From Gordonibacter sp036659115 (GTDB taxonomy: Bacteria > Actinomycetota > Coriobacteriia > Coriobacteriales > Eggerthellaceae), in the NCBI RefSeq assembly GCF_036659115.1, contig NZ_JAVXDF010000060.1: a stretch of DNA of 15,803 nucleotides; one strand, 5' to 3'. A program made the translations under genes and the position numbers. This document shows, piece by piece, positions 7,253-14,839 of this stretch; the stretch's first letter is position 1, and each line of letters opens with the position of its first letter. The notes under the pieces were generated by a model. That model was given only the letters and a program-made list of their open reading frames with translations, did no database searches and was not told the DNA's origin.

Positions 7253-9406
7253 CTACACTTTCCCCTTCACCATGGAAAGGGAGATCTTGCCGCGCTCTTT
7301 GTCGATGCCGGCAACCCAGACCGTTACGGTGTCGCCCACGGCGACCACTTCGCTGGGGTGCTTAACGAAGCGGTCGGAGAGTTTTGATACGTGCACGAGG
7401 CCGTCCTGCTTGACGCCGACGTCCACGAAGGCGCCGAAGTCTACGACGTTGCGCACGGTGCCGGTGAGCTCCATGCCGGGGGCCAGGTCGTCGAAATCGC
7501 GCACGCCTTTGCTGAACACGACCTCGGGAGCGTCGTCGCGCGGGTCGCGGCCGGGCTTTTCCAGCTCGGCGATGATGTCGCGCAACGTGGGCAGGCCCAC
7601 GCTCAGCTCCGCCGCCAACGCGGAAACGTCGCCGACGCGCTGCGCGATGTCGGATATGCCGCCATGCGCCAACGCCTCGGGTTTCACGCTCGCACGCTTC
7701 AGCACCGCTTTGGCGGCGGCGTAGCTTTCGGGGTGGACGCTCGTGGCATCAAGCGGATTGTCGCCGCCTGCTATGCGCAGGAAGCCGGCGCAGTTCAGGA
7801 AGGCTTTGTCGCCTAGTTTCGCCACCTTTTTGAGCTGGCGGCGGTTGGTGAACGCGCCGTGCTCCTCGCGGTAAGCCACGATGTTCTTCGCCACGGCGGC
7901 GCTGATGCCCGACACGTAGCCCAGTAGGCTGGCGCTTGCCGTGTTGAGGTCGACTCCCACGCGGTTGACGACGCTTTCCACTACGCCGGCGAGTGCGTGC
8001 GCGAGCGCCGTTTGATTGAGGTCGTGCTGGTATTGTCCGACACCGATGGCCTGGGGCGGTATCTTCACCAGCTCAGCCAGCGGATCTTGCAGGCGTCGAC
8101 CCAAACTCATGGCGCCGCGCGTGGTCACGTCGAGGTCGGGGTATTCCTCGCTTGCCAGCTTGGATGCCGAGTACACCGAGGCACCGGCTTCGTTCACGAT
8201 GGTGTAGTGGAGGGGCGCGTCGGTTTTGGCGATGAGGTCGGCCACCACCTCCTCGGTCTCGCGGCTGCCCGTGCCGTTGCCGATGACGATGACGTTGGCG
8301 CGGTGGCGCTTGATGTATTCGGCCAGCTTGTGCTGCGTGCCTTCGATGTCCGAGCGCGGCGGCGTGGGGTAGACGGTGGTGTAGTCCAGCAGTTTTCCGT
8401 ACTCGTCGAGCACGGCTACCTTGCAGCCGGTGCGATAGCCCGGGTCGAGCGCGATCACGCGCGCGCCCCTGACAGGGCGCTGCTGGAGCAGGTTCTCGGT
8501 GTTCTTGGCGAACACGCGGATGGCGTCCGTTTCCGCCCGCTCGGTGAGCTCGGCGCGCATTTCGCGGTCGAGCGAGGGCGCGATCAGGCGCTTGTAGCTG
8601 TCGGCCACTGCTTCTTTCAGTACGGAGGTGAAGGGGCTTGGGCTTCTGAGCACGCGGTTTTCAAGCTGTGCGACGGCTACGTTCGCATCCACCTGCACTT
8701 TGACCTTGAGCTTCTTCTCCTTTTCGCCTCGGTTGATGGCGAGGATGCGGTGGTTGGGTATTTTCGCGAGAGACTCCGAGAAGTCGTAATACGTTTCGTA
8801 CACGGTCTTTTCGTCGGCATCGACCGCTTCGACGCCGACGGCGCTGCTTCTTTTGGTGAAGGCGCGTAGGCAGGCGGTGTGTTCGGCATCGTCGGCGATG
8901 ATCTCCGCCACGATGTCTTGCGCGCCCCGCAGCGCCGCTTCAGCGGTGTCGTAGCCGGCAGAGGCGTTCATGAGGCCCGCGGCAAGAGCCAAGGGGTCCT
9001 TGTCGCTGCGTCCCTGCGCGAGAATCAGCAGCGCGAGCGGCTCAAGCCCTGCATCGCGAGCCTTCGAGGCGCGGGTGGCGCGCTTTTTCTTGTAGGGTTT
9101 GTACAGGTCCTCGACGCGCTGCATGATGGTGGCCGCTTCGATTTTTGCTTGTAGCTCGGGCGTGAGCTTGCCCTGCTCGTCGATGGAATGCAACACCTCG
9201 GCTTTGCGCGCTTCGAGGTTGCGCAGGTAGGCAAGCCGCTCGTCGAAGTCGCGCAAGGTGGCATCGTCCATACCGCCGGTTGCTTCCTTGCGGTAGCGGG
9301 CGATGAAGGGGATAGTGTTTCCTTGGTCGACGAGGTCGATGACGGCGGCAACTTGGGCGGAGGTAAGGTTGAGCTCTTTGGCGATGAGGTTTTTGATGTT
9401 CGTCAT
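7253..9406 (-). CDS. tex: Tex-family RNA-binding transcription factor/S1 domain protein
   Basis: A 717-residue cytoplasmic nucleic-acid-binding protein of the Tex/YhgF family, conserved in bacteria and linked to transcription and RNA handling. From the chosen start, the helical N-terminal domain covers about 1-310 (GNTIPFIARYRKEATGGMDD near 29 is a family hallmark). A YqgF/RNase H-like domain follows at about 314-437 (ALDPGYRTGCKVAV). A helix-hairpin-helix region is at about 482-552 (VDLNTASASLL and GDKAFLNCAGFLRI), and an S1 domain at about 642-714 (GTVRNVVDFGAFVDVGVKQDGLVH). The length is slightly below the usual 720-780. ATG 9406 is chosen over an upstream TTG at 9445 because AGGA sits 4 bases before it and the protein then begins at the usual family position. 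It lies 60 bases downstream of the SWIM protein gene, probably in one transcript. No anomaly seen. Confidence 0.95.
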   Translation of the reverse strand: MTNIKNLIAKELNLTSAQVAAVIDLVDQGNTIPFIARYRKEATGGMDDATLRDFDERLAYLRNLEARKAEVLHSIDEQGKLTPELQAKIEAATIMQRVEDLYKPYKKKRATRASKARDAGLEPLALLILAQGRSDKDPLALAAGLMNASAGYDTAEAALRGAQDIVAEIIADDAEHTACLRAFTKRSSAVGVEAVDADEKTVYETYYDFSESLAKIPNHRILAINRGEKEKKLKVKVQVDANVAVAQLENRVLRSPSPFTSVLKEAVADSYKRLIAPSLDREMRAELTERAETDAIRVFAKNTENLLQQRPVRGARVIALDPGYRTGCKVAVLDEYGKLLDYTTVYPTPPRSDIEGTQHKLAEYIKRHRANVIVIGNGTGSRETEEVVADLIAKTDAPLHYTIVNEAGASVYSASKLASEEYPDLDVTTRGAMSLGRRLQDPLAELVKIPPQAIGVGQYQHDLNQTALAHALAGVVESVVNRVGVDLNTASASLLGYVSGISAAVAKNIVAYREEHGAFTNRRQLKKVAKLGDKAFLNCAGFLRIAGGDNPLDATSVHPESYAAAKAVLKRASVKPEALAHGGISDIAQRVGDVSALAAELSVGLPTLRDIIAELEKPGRDPRDDAPEVVFSKGVRDFDDLAPGMELTGTVRNVVDFGAFVDVGVKQDGLVHVSKLSDRFVKHPSEVVAVGDTVTVWVAGIDKERGKISLSMVKGKV

Positions 9407-9466
9407 AATATCCTGTTTTTGGTTTCGATACGTTGTCTGATGCAAGTGTTGCAGAAAAACGAGGGG

Positions 9467-11284
9467 TTATGTCCAACTATCTTCCAGTTTTTGAAACTCC
9501 TCGAGCAAGGCGCGTCTGTTTTTGTAAGATTCTCTCATACGACTCATGAGCGCGGTTGCCTTGTCCACTCCGAACAGCGTGCGATATTTCTGTAAAATAC
9601 TGCAGGTTTCGCGGTAGATTTCGCGTCCCGAGGTGCGCTTAAGTTTCTGCTCGATAATACCTCGCATCAATTCTTCGGCTTCGTTCGGATAGGCGGAGCC
9701 GACCAAGCGATAGAGCCCGAGAATGCGTGGGGGGTCGACCTGGCAGTAGCGCAGTGCCGGTTCGGCCAGGTTTTCTTGGGTCACGATATCGGTGAGCAGG
9801 CTTGAGGGGTGTTTCCCTTCAATAATGCTATCCAAGAGGATAGCGCGCTCCTGGGGCCAGTGGCTGTCGGTCAAGAGCTTAAACTTCTCGAGGTCGATGT
9901 GCTTGTCCGCGAAAGAATTTTCGCAAAGGCGTTTGCGATAGAGGAGCAGCAGCGCATCGCGGTCTTGCTCTGCTTCGAGCAGGGCTTCCATATAGGTAGC
10001 GTACCCATGGGGAAAAATATCACGTGGCATAGAAACGCCAGGTCTTCCTTCTCCTAAAGGAATGGTTTTGGAGCCTTTTCCGTTACTTGGTTGATTCCAT
10101 CCAAGGCGTCGTTCCAGTAACGTGCGTGCGGTGCTCAAGTCATGTTGAAGAAAAGCTTGCCGGATGCGAGGCTGTAGGAAGAAACTTGAGAGTTCATGGG
10201 TTTTTTCAAACTGCCGGGACTCCTTTTTGAAACCTCCCTCGACGAGGAGCTGGTAATGGAGTCCCACGCAGCCTTCTTGCGTGTAGGATCCTTCTTCCTC
10301 GGTCTCGACGAGGCACAGGAGCTCTTCGTATTCTATTCTCGAATAGGCAAGGTCGGCTGCAATTCTGAGAAGATCGCTGCGTGTGATCCAGCCGGCGATG
10401 GCACCAATACGCGTCGTTTCGATAAGAGCGCACAAGACAAACGAGCGGAGCGTTGTGGACCCTTTTGCAGCAAGGTGCTCGCAGCGCTCCTCGAGTATTG
10501 CGAGCGCTTCGTAGATTGCCTCGTATTCGCCGCTATCGCCTTCGTGGTGACATTCAAGGCTCCTTGCTAAAGGATCAAGTGCGGCGAGCGCGATGAGGGC
10601 GCCTTGTGCAGGATCTGTGCAGGTTTTAGCGTTGAGAAGCACGGAAGCGACAGCCTCGAGGTCGATATCGTCGTCCGCGAAATCGCCGTACCGGTCATAT
10701 CTGAAATCAAAAGCTTCAGGATCGACCAGCGCCTCGCTAAGGATTCTTGAGGCCCGGTCAATTGAGAGCGGCTCGATAGGATCGGCTCCTTGAGCGCGCT
10801 GCGCCTGCCGCATTGCCTCATTAAAGCTGTAATCGTCAAAAAGCAGCGAGTCGCCGTCGCCTTTGCCTTTGCGGTATGAGCTGCTTTCTGTGGGTTGGTC
10901 GTTTTCGGTTTCGCTTTGCTGCATCAGGAACGCCATAACGGTATCGTAGATGTTATGAGGGAAGGGGTGCTCCTGGGCGTCGGCGGGCTTCGATTCGTCT
11001 CGAGTCTGAAGGTTCTCGCTGCATTGCCTGGTTGAAGCGGCACGTAGATCCTTGACGGCTAGCTCGACCGCTGCCGCATGTTTGCACCACCCCTCATAGG
11101 GGCAGGTGCATGCAGTCGAAACTACCCGATCGCCTTTGAAGCGTATGTCCACATCGTATTGCACGGTCCCGTCCACGACGGCATGGTAGAGGTTCGGTGC
11201 CAATTCTTCCACGCTGCCAACGTTGCCCCGCTGGTAGTACTCGCGTCCTCGTGCAGCAACAAGCGGGCTGAAATCTGCTGTCAT
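9467..11284 (-). CDS. SWIM zinc-finger domain protein with helical C-terminal region
   Basis: A 605-residue soluble protein. Near the N-terminus, CTCPYEGWCKH supplies Cys59, Cys61, Cys67 and His69, a CxCx5CxH SWIM zinc finger. It is preceded by the usual conserved lead-in (ARGREYYQRGNV, then a beta-rich VDIRFKGDRVVSTA). SWIM fingers bind nucleic acid or proteins. From about residue 100 on the protein is mostly acidic and helical, with a charged linker (about 100-150) and then alpha-repeat-like segments to the end. I recognise no enzymatic motif. The ATG follows AAAGG with 7-base spacing. The element ACGAAAGG before it is also found before the upstream DUF6429/pRiA4b gene, 121 bases away. Tex follows. 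Context suggests one transcription unit; the cellular role is unknown. Confidence 0.85.
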   Translation of the reverse strand: MTADFSPLVAARGREYYQRGNVGSVEELAPNLYHAVVDGTVQYDVDIRFKGDRVVSTACTCPYEGWCKHAAAVELAVKDLRAASTRQCSENLQTRDESKPADAQEHPFPHNIYDTVMAFLMQQSETENDQPTESSSYRKGKGDGDSLLFDDYSFNEAMRQAQRAQGADPIEPLSIDRASRILSEALVDPEAFDFRYDRYGDFADDDIDLEAVASVLLNAKTCTDPAQGALIALAALDPLARSLECHHEGDSGEYEAIYEALAILEERCEHLAAKGSTTLRSFVLCALIETTRIGAIAGWITRSDLLRIAADLAYSRIEYEELLCLVETEEEGSYTQEGCVGLHYQLLVEGGFKKESRQFEKTHELSSFFLQPRIRQAFLQHDLSTARTLLERRLGWNQPSNGKGSKTIPLGEGRPGVSMPRDIFPHGYATYMEALLEAEQDRDALLLLYRKRLCENSFADKHIDLEKFKLLTDSHWPQERAILLDSIIEGKHPSSLLTDIVTQENLAEPALRYCQVDPPRILGLYRLVGSAYPNEAEELMRGIIEQKLKRTSGREIYRETCSILQKYRTLFGVDKATALMSRMRESYKNRRALLEEFQKLEDSWT

Positions 11285-11405
11285 GGGTTAACCTTTCGTA
11301 AGGCGTGCTGATGGGGGTGCAATATGACTTGGCCGGCCTGAGAACTGCCAAGGCACAGGGTTCGGGCGCAAGCTGATTCTGAGAGACGCATCGACGCAGC
11401 TTCAG

Positions 11406-12278
11406 TTACTCGGCTATCTGCTTCCAGTCGCTCCAGCGCGCCAGTCGGTTGTTGGCTCTGCGGGGGACGAAGCGCTCGAACCCCTGGTTTTCTCCCCAGG
11501 CGGCCAAGTGGTCGTGTTCTTCGTCCGATTCATCGTCTCTCACGCGTAAGAAATGTGCAAATCCCCCTTCACCGCCCACGTCTTCCGGGGGCGCATCTCC
11601 ATTACCGCTCCAGCAGATAGGTCGATCTTGATGGATTTTTTCGCCTTGGTTAAGCAGTTCGATGGTGATTTCCCATCCATCGCCATAGTCGTACGAATAG
11701 AGGGTCGTTCGCGTGGCAGGAAAGAAGTCGTCGAGATAGGTTTTTGTTGAATCGCGCCAGATACTCTCGGGCTCGTCTTCGTCATAAAAAAGGAAGTCTG
11801 CCCGAGGATCCTCCCCTGTCTCGTAGTGGGGGTGCGCGATGTATTGGGGTTCGCCGTGAGAGACCAGCTCAAAATTATAAAGATGATAATTCATCCAGTT
11901 GAGGCACGCCTGAATCATGGTATGGAAATCTTCGAAGGAGGTATGCTTTGGAACGAGCAGGTCGCGCGAGCAGCTGAGCTCTTCAAAGTTGAATGCGAGG
12001 TGAAACCGGAACGACGGAACCTCATCGCTAGGGCTATCAAGAGTGATGCCGTATTGTTCGAGCAGCTCTTCTGCGCGCTGTACGCCCTCGTCGGTGAGGG
12101 TGACCGATTTTGAGCGGTTTGATCCGAAAAGATACCCTTGATCGTCTAGGTCATCGAGGGTATCGAAGTCGTATCCTTTCCACGCTTTGCGAATGAGGAA
12201 ACCACTGGTTTTCTCGGAGAAAGAAGTCAGGTGCAGCATCATCAAGGTGAGGTCTTCGACGGCGGCGTGCTTATCCAT
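11406..12278 (-). CDS. DUF6429-like N-terminus fused to plasmid pRiA4b ORF-3-like domain
   Basis: A 290-residue soluble protein. Residues 1 to about 85 resemble the DUF6429 helical domain (MDKHAAVEDLTLMMLHL, KAWKGYDFDTLDDLDDQGYL). This part ends in a winged-helix-like TDEGVQRAEELL segment. Residues about 95-280 match the pRiA4b ORF-3 family, with FHLAFNFEEL, a FEDFHTMIQACLNW helix, the hallmark YSYDYGDGWEITIEL, and the PPEDVGGEGGFAHFL motif after a Cys-containing loop (PICWSGNGDA). The frame is open upstream to about 12800, but ATG 12278 has AAAGGA 6 bases away and starts exactly at the domain, so the extra 174 codons are rejected. It is first in the minus-strand row with the SWIM protein and tex. 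The biochemical function of this family is not established. A link to mobile DNA is historical only. Confidence 0.85.
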   Translation of the reverse strand: MDKHAAVEDLTLMMLHLTSFSEKTSGFLIRKAWKGYDFDTLDDLDDQGYLFGSNRSKSVTLTDEGVQRAEELLEQYGITLDSPSDEVPSFRFHLAFNFEELSCSRDLLVPKHTSFEDFHTMIQACLNWMNYHLYNFELVSHGEPQYIAHPHYETGEDPRADFLFYDEDEPESIWRDSTKTYLDDFFPATRTTLYSYDYGDGWEITIELLNQGEKIHQDRPICWSGNGDAPPEDVGGEGGFAHFLRVRDDESDEEHDHLAAWGENQGFERFVPRRANNRLARWSDWKQIAE

Positions 12279-12635
12279 GAGGCATCCTTTCGTGAGCGTG
12301 CGCTTTGCGCCTTGCTGTAGTGGCTGCGGTGCTTTATTGATGCAGATCAACTTGGGGAAATCGTAGGGTTGCGCTTGCTGTCGTGTCCTTGCCGCGAGAT
12401 CCGTTGGTGCTCTGAGCGAATCTCCCCTACCGCACATAGATTCGTTGCGAGTGCGATAGGTTTCCTGCGCAACGAAAGGGGTACCTGGATAACAACGAAA
12501 GTTTAGCCCACACGAGCGAAGATTGCACTTGTTGTATTGTATTGGTTCCGCAACGCGAGCGCAAAAGGTCCCACACGGGAACGGTAGAAAGGTTGTCCTC
12601 TTGGCAATCTGACAGACGCGAGGGTTTGGTGGAGA
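12279..12635. promoter_or_regulatory. Leader/upstream region of the minus-strand row, with hairpin and candidate promoter
   Basis: No credible gene is seen in these roughly 360 bases. On the minus strand, TACAAT (12536-12541) lies 17 bases from TTGCGC (12559-12564), a plausible -10/-35 pair. It would give a leader of about 250 bases before ATG 12278. A perfect 9-bp inverted repeat, TTCGTTGCG (12441-12449) and CGCAACGAA (12468-12476), lies in that leader around an 18-base loop. It could be an operator or an RNA hairpin; no anti-terminator arrangement with a T-run is visible. No known riboswitch consensus was recognised. Confidence 0.4.
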
Positions 12636-13007
12636 GTGTTGCCGCCGGGGGAGCGCTCTCGGATGCTGGGGGCATGTCAAGCGCATGAAAAGCGAGGAGG
12701 AGCTTTGCGTTATGCGCCGATTATCCTGATTCCTATCGACATTGTGAAAAAATCGGCAAAGTCGGGATATCTTATTCGCATGCGCGATGATGAGTTCCAA
12801 GTGAATGCTTCGCTTGTCGAAATACTTCGAAGTGGGCAGGGCATAGCGATTGATGGCTTAGACCCGCTTTCTCATGACGAAGCGGGGGTGGATGCACGAC
12901 TTGTCTTTGATTGCGCTTCATTTATAAGGAGGCGCACGGTAATGGCGAACGCGCGGGAAGCGGAAGTACATGAACATTCAGATATTCGGAACGAAGAAGA
13001 GCTTTGA
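12636..13007 (+). pseudogene. Remnant of a DUF4011-type (superfamily 1-like) helicase
   Basis: An open frame of 123 codons whose central part, from about 12708, strongly recalls a short internal stretch of large DUF4011 helicase-type proteins. The visible matches are RYAPIILIPIDIVKKSAKSG (compare the family's APLiLiPVeL), then YLIRMRDDEFQVNASLVEIL, then GLDPLSHDEAGVDA. Such proteins normally exceed 1000 residues and begin well before this block. Here both the start and all helicase motifs are missing, so this is a fragment. The frame ends by running into the start of the next gene (HSDIRNEEEL overlaps its first codons in another frame). A strong AAGGAGG with ATG 12942 lies inside the frame, so a short 21-codon leader peptide overlapping the next gene is also possible. 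Family identification is from memory of the motif pattern. Confidence 0.6.
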
Positions 13008-13311
13008 CACGAAGAAGGCGCAGCGCTACTTCCAAGAGCGTCGTGTGAAGTTCCAGTTCATCGACTTGAAGGAAAAGGGGATGAGCAAAGGTGAGCTTGA
13101 GTCGGTGGGTCGTGTGGTGGGCGGCATCGACAAGCTGATCGACCCCAAGGCCAAAGATGGGGACACGGTGGCCCTGCTGGCGTACTTGTCGTCGGACCAG
13201 AAGTTCGACAAGCTGTTGGAAAACCAGCAGGTTTTGGTCGAGCCGGTGGTGCGCAACGGGAAGCAAGCTACGGTGGGTTATGCGCCCGAGGTGTGGAAGA
13301 CGTGGGAATAG
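12970..13311 (+). CDS. ArsC/Spx-family thioredoxin-fold protein lacking cysteine
   Basis: A 113-residue small cytoplasmic protein of the ArsC/Spx/YffB group. The start IQIFGTKKSFDTKKAQRYFQ matches the family's GTKKCxxTKKA segment, followed by FQFIDLKEKGMSKGEL and the C-terminal LVEPVVRNGKQATVGY (compare family RPivv...vGy). The length is typical. The active-site Cys is replaced by Ser (Ser11), and the protein has no Cys at all, so thiol-dependent arsenate reduction or redox sensing is not expected. A regulatory or RNA-polymerase-binding role like Spx, or another function, is possible but unproven. The ATG has a GGAAG 5 bases upstream (ending 12964); a stronger AAGGAGG lies at 12927-12933 before an overlapping short frame. 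The DUF3810 gene follows 72 bases later and is probably co-transcribed. Confidence 0.85.
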   Translation: MNIQIFGTKKSFDTKKAQRYFQERRVKFQFIDLKEKGMSKGELESVGRVVGGIDKLIDPKAKDGDTVALLAYLSSDQKFDKLLENQQVLVEPVVRNGKQATVGYAPEVWKTWE

Positions 13312-13383
13312 GGTGAGCGCAATTTCGTTGTTTTGCCGGCATGCGGGTCATTGCCTGTATACGGTTGTGGCAGGGAGAATGCG

Positions 13384-14544
13384 GTGAAAAGATTCTTCCC
13401 GCTGCGGCTGTTGTTCCTGCTTCCCGGAATCGGCGCGTTGTTGGTGACGCTGTATGCGCAAGGCAATCCTGATTGGACGGAGCAGGTGTACAGCCGCATG
13501 GTGTATCCGGTGCTGTCCGCAGCGGTGGGGTTCTTGCCGTCGCTCGTGAGATTTTCGGTGGCCGAGTGGTGGGTGGCGCTGTTTCTGCTGTTCTGCTTTT
13601 GGTATGTCGTCCATTGCATCCGCCGCATCGTGGTGGGCAGAGGTGTGCTATCTCGCAAGGCACCCGAGGCATCCGGCAACCTCGGGCGCGGCGTGATCTT
13701 GTATCGCAGTGTGGTGGGAGCGCTTGCGATAGCCAGCATGCTGTATTTTGCGTTCACTACTCTGTGTGGGCTGAACTATTACCGGCATACGTTCACGTCG
13801 TACACAGGTTACGGGGTGGAGCAGTCTAGCGTGGAAGAGCTGGAGCAGCTTTGCGTGTCGCTCGCCGGCGGGTTGAATCAGACAAGAGAACGGCTTGGGC
13901 AAGATGTCGACCTCATCGCATTCGATCGAGAGGATTTCGACCAGTGCGCACAGGACTCCGTGTCGGCGATTCGGACGCTGGCTGAGCAGTACCCCGTGCT
14001 GGAGAGGCCGCTTTACTCCGAGCCCAAGCCGGTGGCACTGTCGGGATTGATGTCGGATGCGGGCATCGCGGGGATATTCTTCCCCTTCACCATGGAATCC
14101 AATGTCAACGATGACATACCGCTATTCACCATCCCCTCGACCATGACCCATGAGCTGGCGCATCAGTGCGGGTTCATGCGTGAGGACGAAGCGAACTTCA
14201 TAGCCTATCTTGCCTGCAAACAAGCAGACGATCCGCTCGCGCGCTACAGCGGACAATATTTGGCGTTCGTCCATTCCGTTTCCGCCTTGAGGAAGGTTGA
14301 CTCGGAGGCGGCGTCGGGCGTGCTGTCTGGCTTGTCTTTGACGGTGCAGTACGACATGGCCGAGAACGATCGGTTTTGGGATGAGCATGAAGGAGCGATC
14401 ACCGAGATATCCAATGCTGCCAACGACACGTACCTGAAGGCGAACAGCCAGGCGGACGGCGTGTCGAGTTACGGCAGAATGGTGGATTTGCTGTTGGCGG
14501 AGCAGCGCGCATCATCTGCTGGCTCGTCGCGGGGTGAGGGCTAG
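13384..14544 (+). CDS. DUF3810 family membrane protein with HExxH metallopeptidase-like motif
   Basis: A 386-residue membrane protein. The N-terminus carries hydrophobic segments near residues 5-24, 40-78 (one long or two segments) and 108-130. A large extracytoplasmic domain follows. It contains SGLMSDAGIAGIFFPFT and then MTHELAHQCGFMREDEANF. His256, Glu257 and His260 form HELAH, and Glu269 in DEANF is the likely third zinc ligand. This matches the DUF3810 family, whose members look like zinc metallopeptidases; activity here is inferred. The start is GTG 13384 because AGGGAGA is 8 bases upstream and the first membrane helix begins at once; the frame is open to a TTG at 13333 without such a site. 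Probably expressed with the upstream ArsC-fold gene. The gene is intact, with a hydrophilic Ser/Gly-rich tail. Confidence 0.85.
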   Translation: MKRFFPLRLLFLLPGIGALLVTLYAQGNPDWTEQVYSRMVYPVLSAAVGFLPSLVRFSVAEWWVALFLLFCFWYVVHCIRRIVVGRGVLSRKAPEASGNLGRGVILYRSVVGALAIASMLYFAFTTLCGLNYYRHTFTSYTGYGVEQSSVEELEQLCVSLAGGLNQTRERLGQDVDLIAFDREDFDQCAQDSVSAIRTLAEQYPVLERPLYSEPKPVALSGLMSDAGIAGIFFPFTMESNVNDDIPLFTIPSTMTHELAHQCGFMREDEANFIAYLACKQADDPLARYSGQYLAFVHSVSALRKVDSEAASGVLSGLSLTVQYDMAENDRFWDEHEGAITEISNAANDTYLKANSQADGVSSYGRMVDLLLAEQRASSAGSSRGEG

Positions 14545-14839
14545 AGCGCTCTCTTCGGATGATGTTGTTGAGGGGCGATCCTTCGGTACCTGCGGTATAC
14601 TGATCTCTGACCTGCGATTTGATACCGGAAGTTGTCATGCGATCCTCGAAAAAGAAGCCGCAAGTTGGTTGTGGGAAGATCACCGCGCCTGCAGTATAGA
14701 CGCTGTCGACGAACGGGTTTCTTGAAAAGGCGCTGCCGCTGCTCAACCGCGCGGGCTGCGAACGTGCCGCGAAGTTAATGCATACGCGCAAACGGGGTTT
14801 GCTACGTGGGCGAACGTATGCAGTGAAAAGGACGATTCC
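14545..14839. promoter_or_regulatory. Region upstream of the XRE regulator with 8-bp inverted repeat
   Basis: About 295 bases. TGCATACG (14779-14786) and CGTATGCA (14815-14822) are perfect inverted repeats, ending four bases before the AAAAGGA ribosome binding site (14826-14832). They could be an operator for autoregulation by the XRE protein, or an RNA hairpin covering the start. A TATACT hexamer occurs near 14596 without a good -35. A 20-codon frame at ATG 14638, with GGAAG upstream, is too short to support as a gene. Confidence 0.4.

Noticed and set aside
7997..8869. Long plus-strand open frame opposite tex
   Set aside because: Antisense shadow of a conserved gene; composition is typical of reverse-frame translation.
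12279..12800. N-terminal extension of the DUF6429/pRiA4b protein
   Set aside because: The extension is unlike any domain, rich in Arg/Pro/Cys, and the internal ATG 12278 has a strong ribosome site at the domain start.
14638..14700. 20-codon frame MRSSKKKPQVGCGKITAPAV with GGAAG upstream
   Set aside because: Too short and without recognisable similarity; conservation would be needed to support it.
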